A stretch of DNA of 64,000 nucleotides, taken from contig CAZKCG010000005.1 in assembly GCA_964551445.1 (NCBI GenBank), forward strand, positions 62,001-126,000. The letters are read 5' to 3'. Made by a program: the position numbers and the translations under genes. Below, piece by piece: positions 60,801-64,000 of the stretch. The notes beneath the pieces were generated by a model. The model saw nothing but the letters and a program-made list of their open reading frames with translations. It was not told the DNA's origin and did no database searches. Each line of letters starts with the position of its first letter. Within the stretch, counting starts at the first letter, position 1. This DNA is from DAOPXV01 sp964551445. GTDB lineage: Bacteria > Muiribacteriota > UBA9980.

Positions 60801-63711
60801 GATGGATATTTCCGGAAACGACTGGCCTTCGGGCGTACCAGTTCTCGTATCGTCTAACGATACGGTAGCTCCGACGATCGCCGGCGTAAAATTCGTTGAT
60901 GCCGACAATATGGGCATAACCCGCGGAGACAGGATAGAGGTCACATTCAATAAAGCGGTGATAGTCGATGAAACTAACGCCAGATCGACAGATTTCGTGC
61001 TTCCCGTTTCCGGCGACAGTTTCGGCGCAGGCGCGGTCGTCACCGCGATGACCGATAAGAAAGCCGTTGCCATTATACTTGGCGATGGCGCTAATTTCAC
61101 CGTTCGCGGCCAATTCTCGCCCGGACTTCTCGCGACGAATTCGCCTTCAGGCGTAAACCTTTCGAAGATACTTACTACGATAACATCTCTCGCCGGCATA
61201 GGGGCCAAGCCTCACCCGGTCGCGATCGACATAACTTCGGACGATATGGTCCCGCCCAAAATAGTTTCCGCCGAATCCCAGGGCGCTCATGGCAAAAACA
61301 TTATAAAAGCGAGAGGCGACAGCATAACCTTGACGGCTCTTATAGACGATCCGTCGTTACGCGCAAGCGATATCACGGCCGATCTCAGGTCTTTCGGCCT
61401 CGGCAAAGCGGTCGCCGCGCAGTCCTACATTAACGGCACCGCGACCTGGGCGAGCATAAACACGCCTGACGTCCGCGGAACTATCGAGGTAGTGGTAAGC
61501 GCTATCGATATAGCCGGAAACATAGGCACCTACGGCCTTTACGTATCGGTTATCATGCCTGTCGAAAAAGTAGGCGCTGAAATAACTCCCGCCACGGTGC
61601 TTAGAAAATCCGGTGCGCGCGACTTCAAAATGCTTTTAAATCCTCGCTTCAGAAGTTACGACACTGGAATGGACAAGATAGTGATAACCGTCCCGAAAGG
61701 ATCGTCCGCGACCACGGACAAAACGAATTTCACGAACGTGGACATTTCAAAAGGCACGGTAATAATAAACGGCAGGCTCGCGACGACCAGATTCAACGGC
61801 ACTCCTAACGGCGGCGAGGTCGTAATGACATATGACACGACCACCTCGGAGATCACCATACTTCTGGGCGAGCGTGTAAATCAGAATACGACGATCCAGA
61901 CGATAGAAGTCAATTTCAGGGCTACCGTTCCTGAATTCGAAGACGATCCTTTCGGCAAATATTTTGCGGTTAAGGTCGATGACACCAAGGACCCTGCAGC
62001 CGTATCCGCGACCGCAGAGAACGTGAATCAGATAACGGGCGATTCGGACGGCCTTAAGGTCACGACCATGGGCATCAAGGTAAAATACGTAACCGATAAG
62101 GTAGTTATAACGCCTTCATTCTGGAAAGTAGTTTTCTCGATAAAATTCAATTTCGATATGAACGCGGAAAAACCTCCAAAAGTTACATTTAAGCCAACTT
62201 ATACTCTTCAGAACGAGCAGACCGTTACTTTAATGTCTTTCGTTGACGGTTTATATATGGGTTACGCCATAGTTCCGTTCGAAGCGTTCGGATTTAACGG
62301 AGAATATCTGCTGAACGTGTATAACGCCCAGGATTATATGGGTAACGACGTCAACACGCTGACGGTCAGGCAGAAGTTCTCGCCGAAGTTCCTTATTTCG
62401 GCATTTATGAACCCGCTGGACGAGAAGACGCTCATGATAAACACCAAGTACATACAGTCGGTGACCACGGAAGTTCTCGTGTCAAATCCTACTATCAGGG
62501 TATGGCAGGATGGAACTAACGAAACGCTTCTCACTAACGTTAACGCAGTCGCCCGTCCCAACCTTTATAAAGGTTTCTACACGATAAGCCCTGACTATTC
62601 GGGCAAGGCTCAGATAGAAGTGGAAGGCCGCGTAGGACCGGACAGCACGGTTATAAACGGTAAATCGGTCGTCGAGTTTCAGTCCCAGTTCATAAAAAGC
62701 GATGCCGGCGGCACGCTCGCATCGAGCGACGCCAAACTTAATATGGTCATACCTAAGGGCGCTTTTGATAGAGACGTCACGCTTGTGCTGCTGCCTGATT
62801 TCACGAAGATCTCGCAGATGATGGAATACGACGGATCCGAAAATAAAGCCCCGAGGCTATACGCCGCGGCCCAGTCCGCCGAGCTTACTCCTATGACGGA
62901 GATCTTCAGGGTGTATCCCGAAAATCTCGCTTCGAAACTTCCTATAGACGTTTCGTGTGACATCTCGAAATATTCCACTAAAGAGATAGAGAACACAGGG
63001 CTTTTCACAATGAACGCGAAAAGCGGAATGTGGGAGTTCGCGTCTAAAGAAGTTAAAAACGGAAGAATGACGGCTAAGACCAACGGCGTATCATCGGTAG
63101 CGGTATTTAAAGATATTACCCCGCCGGCGCTTAACGTTCCCAAAGATCTTTTCGACAAGGTCATATCCGATAAATTCGACGTAGAGCTTACCGACCGGGG
63201 TTCGGGCCTTGATATTACAAGCATTAAAGCGACCCTCAGCGGCAGGCTTATGAAGACCGAGTACAATGAAAAAGACGGTAAATTGACGCTTTACATTCCC
63301 GGAAAGACCATGGCGGGCATCCACAACGTAACGCTCGAGGTCAACGACAGGCTTGGAAACAAGCTTTCGGCGCCGGATATGCAGGTCGCCGCGGCCGGTT
63401 TCTTCGACATAGTCAATTTCGTTTCATATCCGAACCCGGCGAAGTCAAGGCTTAACATAAGCTATACTCTTGGAAAGGCTATATCGGAGCTGAATATAAA
63501 GATATACGACGCAAACGCCGATATGGTATATGACTTCGGCGATCTTCCGATGAACAGTTTCAGCGCCGGAAAACATACCACGCCGGCATGGTTCTTAACA
63601 AACGATAACGGCGACCGCGTTGCCAACGGCGTATATTTCTACAAGATGACGGCCCGTGACGCAAACGGCGACAAACTCGAAAAATACGGAAAAATAGCTA
63701 TATTGAAATAA
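51820..63711 (+). CDS. Giant exported repeat protein (about 3,960 residues) with Ca-loop-like modules and FlgD-Ig-like tail
   Basis: A 3,963-residue surface or secreted protein. A signal peptide lies at about 14-40 (SLLILFFISLCFNFMFF, cleavage near DASA). Then an FN3-like domain (about 45-165) and a second beta domain to about 290. Twenty-two imperfect modules of about 130 residues follow (52690-61242); most carry D-x-N-x-N-G-x-x-x-GD, L-x-[LV]-x-F-[DSN]-[KE]-[PAS], LTIAGT[YF], SPSGI[DN]I and ITD-x-x-GN. The final ~820 residues are non-repetitive beta domains, ending with VSYPNPAKSRLNISY and NGVYFYKMTA, as in FlgD-Ig/type IX-like tails. The ATG at 51820 follows AGAGGTG; upstream in-frame sequence is basic and not gene-like. 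Likely an adhesin, S-layer or matrix protein; function unproven. A lipoprotein gene follows 21 bp later. Confidence 0.85.
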   Translation: MLQRLGKEPARGSGFVRSLLILFFISLCFNFMFFTDASARPTTGPTLTLTSNAGGNSTLTWTTTTPVAPSVGPIRYDVYRKPVGGAFVRIGQQLTNGGPVTDTIGSDAWENGGGGAKDGTTFDATYNRFGLSYQYVILAIDNADSLTNTDTPDATTASVRLHWCDAQAPQITTMTGAPVNASKQRKTQFTISVGANFVDWDCNSVSQFNLRYSNGATTITTPFNRPAGTVTPQAVTNLTATMDLNQAAFVDGNTISYWIECSDPNGNNTTSNITPTMLASNPRTLILDTVAPTITSITYMETGPLAGIDAGDQFIVTFSEDLQTGQGGQAALGSTNFSITNADGNAGNFGSGGSIVGGPLNTQVTMVLGTGPILKFVGGANSTLRYVGVTAIKDLAGNDADGTAVFTVRNNQSGAPAGQFPNAPRPFINTSPVFTDSDNSGTVNASDKLLLTFSKPVMLYTASLNGGDFVQAPQIITGDVFNVTSAALTGATNNQIDITLAAGSNFTIAGVYNSGTTTAGSPSGFDVRQNAANTVPPNIVDDFGNSAQQRPAGSGGPVLDIIGASTQGPRVTSFEYNDVDNAGIRDGLSAGDTMSVVFDKPVLLGNGALTVGSAFNLTVGGDSLDNPTFAVSGGRLYMNYTSAPILTVYGTGAGSSGADISGSLNDLTIMDIYGNKAVASTSKDIGFLATIPGPAIKTSGTDMIVYTDNAPAGVSSGDFIDIIFDKPIVLNGAVTAADFNITSLNFGSGPTFATIDNAAAGNGVNRRMLRATLGGSAIVNGSSRIGLAAGTRIQNWGGTGTVAGPQYPVRTTPPGPKIVTAAFTDVTNDGITSGDTIVLTFDKPISCDATHVANIIANPAATFQLIRTVTNPANVPSLGTAPLAGIDAPGASGLTNQQIRIKLGTNPNLTIAGVFGTDADAVGIDVISGTTNIEDQIGNAAEANAPAGKDLAGTVTTRPTLLSIAYTDTGTSTAPFARLDGITGNPAGGGNPRLLTGDILTLTFDRAVTASAAIAANAFRTPVNNDTLATFTLVQPGDNVTTAILPVAALTATQIRLSFTAAPSIKVAGVYNGNIVAGSASGIDIANAIPAGTITDVYGNTADVSTPKDIGTTDIVNPTPSEAVYIDVNNNGVDAGDIIRLGFSEPVLVNPFGTTPISAGNFTLTNGGNLGTTGLLFRAFNTNTNNSTIEIVLGTGATLQFTANPATNSTIDVNDGSGAIQSLTDVSGLGAVHKSAPPVSIMPQSSTGPVITSVTYTDVTNDGVSAGDTLLLTFSRNININNPLAQNFAIYGNNGTDTLGVNPAFATAGLAANQLRITLGTTPRLTVVGTYSGPTGAATGININDGVAPNPANPNPGAIFDNQNQPAVAAAVPIDIAGASGGTGPQITKGSWGDVNNNGVVDAGDTLAITFNKAIVVPLPAPPPPTALTRTVFNVPVSGDYIDFTTYAKTGTYELTLTLSNLARFRVDGVYANVNTAGSPSGIDIAGGGITPNSITDTLGNLAVPSSTITDIGSSDTTGPVLVSASYNDTNASNTVDTGDRVTLNFSEPIVINAPVKANFNVQNGNFGNAPQFLPGGANTQLIVQIDAGAALTFIGATTSSVDINGTISTLTDVSGNFAHSSTQKFLTVQSAGNGPRIITAQWIDNAPAGVVSAGDSLRLTFDKDIILNGVASPLDFTLPVTGDTLGVGVNIVGGGNAREIVVTLGTGAYLSIIGTYASTAVTPNSPSGIDISTVGAASGHIVDTFGFNARANTPVGVDITSNDATGPHIITAVYEDVDTNGVTVGDRVWLTFNENVTAPVGLAAVQAAHFSLLPAGIGNLGANPSFEWYATSPAQLIIKLGNSPALTIKGVYPTTPGANGIDVSGTITQITDISGNPSVPNAPAGVDIGPFETTPPAVIGCRYVDANSSGAVDQGDRLYAVFNETVIMSNPVVTDFRLPVTNDTLGGGATFGPGNNNREVMITLGSAPVLKPVGIFSPTALTPGAPSGIDVNQPNITSITDIYGNPATASAGVDIDDGVGPSIVSAVYTDVNNNGIDKGDTVVLTFTEPIQISNVVESDLQLPIPGDILGSGPAFTVAPTSTQLTITLGTNPVLLIAGTYLPTNLSAGSPSGINISATLANGHITDMALNNAIRTASAVDITGSDLVRPTLLTARWTDMNANGVDAGDRLTLHFDKPITFRSYQPADYNLPVTSDSLGFSPNISVDAVDKTNLNILLGTAPKLTIPGVFNAGVTTAGSPSGIDISNNMTTTNGITDVYGNAAMPSSVKDITGGDAAGPILINAVYYDTSNNGVSQGDVLGLVFDKSLQITGTSFAGQFVIPIPGDSLGVGATFAAGTTAADIRVTLGLNPFLTIAGTYTSSVLLAGSPSGIGCNGTAGALSDYSGNPPQATDPVDIITASLAGPQLLIARIDDANGDNFISAGDRMVLTFNKPVKIIPPGLTVTDFVLPVNSDTFGANATYEVNMLNSTEVFVGLQTGVKFRVDGTFNAATIASGSPSGIAIRAGCAVIQDFIGNMVVGGTVVDIADTFAPYVSTVRFEDVGNNGINAGDRLYVKFSEQIVTANLAITDFALTEALDSFGDLAGVIQSDTDMLIITLGRNAKFKIAGIYPADAGSSGLDLSLNFVADHIKDSSSNSAKRTTPKDIYSTDTTRPVITAARYGDANNNGRIDAGDTLSVVFSKAIVINGVDKNDFKIINGSFGVGGTLAASQIGTNEISFVLGNAPTLVVEGVYPGDPNATAIDLADAFVVSHISDIVGNSPSSVGYIDISDVSGPVIVSATYYDVNANGVSQGDQLRIKFSRTIVVAAPSTSTFVLPVNGDTFGTSPTISSSGSNEITVTLGGAPQLTIAGTFLSGNTAPSSPSGVNINGTTSTITDVSGNPARSLPSAVDITGSDLVAPTLVSAIYTDVDGNGVSVNDKITLTFSENMLFSNMISLADFQLLNGNFGDGVKFAAGTSGRELIVTLGNNALFSMFGAQQTAIGRHPSTYVTGHMMDISGNDWPSGVPVLVSSNDTVAPTIAGVKFVDADNMGITRGDRIEVTFNKAVIVDETNARSTDFVLPVSGDSFGAGAVVTAMTDKKAVAIILGDGANFTVRGQFSPGLLATNSPSGVNLSKILTTITSLAGIGAKPHPVAIDITSDDMVPPKIVSAESQGAHGKNIIKARGDSITLTALIDDPSLRASDITADLRSFGLGKAVAAQSYINGTATWASINTPDVRGTIEVVVSAIDIAGNIGTYGLYVSVIMPVEKVGAEITPATVLRKSGARDFKMLLNPRFRSYDTGMDKIVITVPKGSSATTDKTNFTNVDISKGTVIINGRLATTRFNGTPNGGEVVMTYDTTTSEITILLGERVNQNTTIQTIEVNFRATVPEFEDDPFGKYFAVKVDDTKDPAAVSATAENVNQITGDSDGLKVTTMGIKVKYVTDKVVITPSFWKVVFSIKFNFDMNAEKPPKVTFKPTYTLQNEQTVTLMSFVDGLYMGYAIVPFEAFGFNGEYLLNVYNAQDYMGNDVNTLTVRQKFSPKFLISAFMNPLDEKTLMINTKYIQSVTTEVLVSNPTIRVWQDGTNETLLTNVNAVARPNLYKGFYTISPDYSGKAQIEVEGRVGPDSTVINGKSVVEFQSQFIKSDAGGTLASSDAKLNMVIPKGAFDRDVTLVLLPDFTKISQMMEYDGSENKAPRLYAAAQSAELTPMTEIFRVYPENLASKLPIDVSCDISKYSTKEIENTGLFTMNAKSGMWEFASKEVKNGRMTAKTNGVSSVAVFKDITPPALNVPKDLFDKVISDKFDVELTDRGSGLDITSIKATLSGRLMKTEYNEKDGKLTLYIPGKTMAGIHNVTLEVNDRLGNKLSAPDMQVAAAGFFDIVNFVSYPNPAKSRLNISYTLGKAISELNIKIYDANADMVYDFGDLPMNSFSAGKHTTPAWFLTNDNGDRVANGVYFYKMTARDANGDKLEKYGKIAILK
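52690..61242 (+). repeat. Array of 22 imperfect coding repeats in the giant gene
   Basis: Counted by eye from the recurring module start (GP-x-I-x-x-A-x-[YFW]-x-D) and the F-[DSN]-[KE] strand. The mean spacing is about 389 bp (130 codons). Modules vary widely in sequence and length, so they are old duplications and DNA-level identity is low. Six modules have a 12-residue dockerin-like loop (for example DVNNNGVVDAGD, DANNNGRIDAGD); most others have an 11-residue version (DVNNNGIDKGD). Confidence 0.75.
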
Positions 63712-63732
63712 ATTGATCGGAGGTCGAAAATA

Positions 63733-64000
63733 ATGACAAAAAACGGAAACAGGATATTTTTAACAGCCATACTTGCCGCGTGCCTTTTCACCACGCTCGG
63801 CGCCGGATGCACCACGACCAAATCGACCGATTCGTCCACATCGATACTTCAGCAGATAGGCGGCGTGGATAACGGTACCAGCGTTATAACCTATACTCAG
63901 TCGTCGCAGAACATCACCCAGGCGGTAAAATATTTTGCGGCGAAGGATTACGATAAAGCGATATCATCATTCCAAAAAACGCTTGTGACCAATCCAAACC
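63733..64000 (+). CDS. TPR lipoprotein, 3' end beyond the window
   Basis: The first 89 codons of a gene running off the right edge. The start ATG is 8 bases from a GGAGGT ribosome-binding site. The hydrophobic signal (about residues 8-24) ends in LGAGC, a lipobox with C26 as the lipidated residue, followed by a Thr/Ser-rich stretch (TTTKSTDSSTS). From about 66 the sequence VKYFAAKDYDKAISSFQKTL is the first helix pair of a TPR. It would be an outer- or inner-membrane-anchored TPR protein. It starts 21 bp after the giant gene, so it probably belongs to the same operon and might assist its secretion or assembly; that role is inferred. Confidence 0.8.
   Translation, partial: MTKNGNRIFLTAILAACLFTTLGAGCTTTKSTDSSTSILQQIGGVDNGTSVITYTQSSQNITQAVKYFAAKDYDKAISSFQKTLVTNPN

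Noticed and set aside
53934..61208. Minus-strand open frames inside the giant gene
   Set aside because: They recur with the repeat period and are low-complexity Val/Pro/Ser-rich antisense of the modules.
1..64000. tRNA, rRNA, prophage, insertion sequence or integrase genes
   Set aside because: None was seen in the gene-free stretches or among the proteins; the only mobile-like signal is the dispersed repeat.

Overview
The window looks like a chromosomal segment from a flagellated, diderm (Gram-negative type) bacterium of an unfamiliar, probably uncultivated lineage. It encodes a flagellin, a FapA-type protein, a lipoprotein, many Sec signal peptides and a Wzx/Wzy-type surface polysaccharide system. 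The gene mix (large NAD-glutamate dehydrogenase, DUF4214/SH3b/GHL10-like hydrolase, a giant repeat protein with an FlgD-Ig-like tail) recalls candidate phyla such as Riflebacteria or Wallbacteria. That placement is a low-confidence impression; no rRNA is present to test it. Promoters are easily read as TTGAxx, a 17-bp spacer and TAAAAT/TATAAT. TTG start codons are common.

Layout. 1-3.1 kb: 3' part of a fapA-like gene, a small hydrophilic partner and a secreted TPR/metallopeptidase. 3.2-11.3 kb (minus strand): histidine ammonia-lyase with its own promoter, then hybrid histidine kinase, secreted GH13 amylase and a ThrE-like exporter in one direction. 11.4-21.7 kb (mainly plus): sugar nucleotidyltransferase, a heparinase II/III-like protein, a thioredoxin-like and a CoA-binding protein, a membrane TPR protein, and an aminotransferase/N-acyltransferase pair. 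21.7-32.5 kb (minus): Gfo/Idh/MocA dehydrogenase, three GT4 glycosyltransferases, an acyltransferase, a glucuronyl C5-epimerase-like protein, an AXE1-like esterase, a Wzx-like flippase and a secreted FN3 protein. 32.7-42.2 kb: asparagine synthetase, radical SAM protein, UDP-sugar 2-epimerase, MBOAT/SGNH O-acylation pair, O-antigen polymerase/ligase and a methyltransferase. 42.4-49.2 kb: a dispersed-repeat element, a secreted two-repeat protein, a putative structured element, a GHL10-like glycosidase and NAD-glutamate dehydrogenase. 49.4-64 kb: flagellin, a second repeat copy, a giant surface protein of about 3,960 residues with 22 imperfect modules, and the start of a TPR lipoprotein.

How the genes fit together. 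Homologues of four steps of UDP-2,3-diacetamido-2,3-dideoxy-uronic acid synthesis (WbpB, WbpE, WbpD and WbpI types) are spread over 19.8-37 kb. They sit with glycosyltransferases, flippase and polymerase, plus modifying enzymes: C5-epimerase, O-acylation, deacylation, possible amidation, and a heparinase-fold lyase. I infer a uronic-acid-rich, glycosaminoglycan-like surface polysaccharide. WbpA, an initiating phosphoglycosyltransferase and Wza/Wzc export genes are not in the window. All family names come from reading motifs and recalled families; no database search was run.
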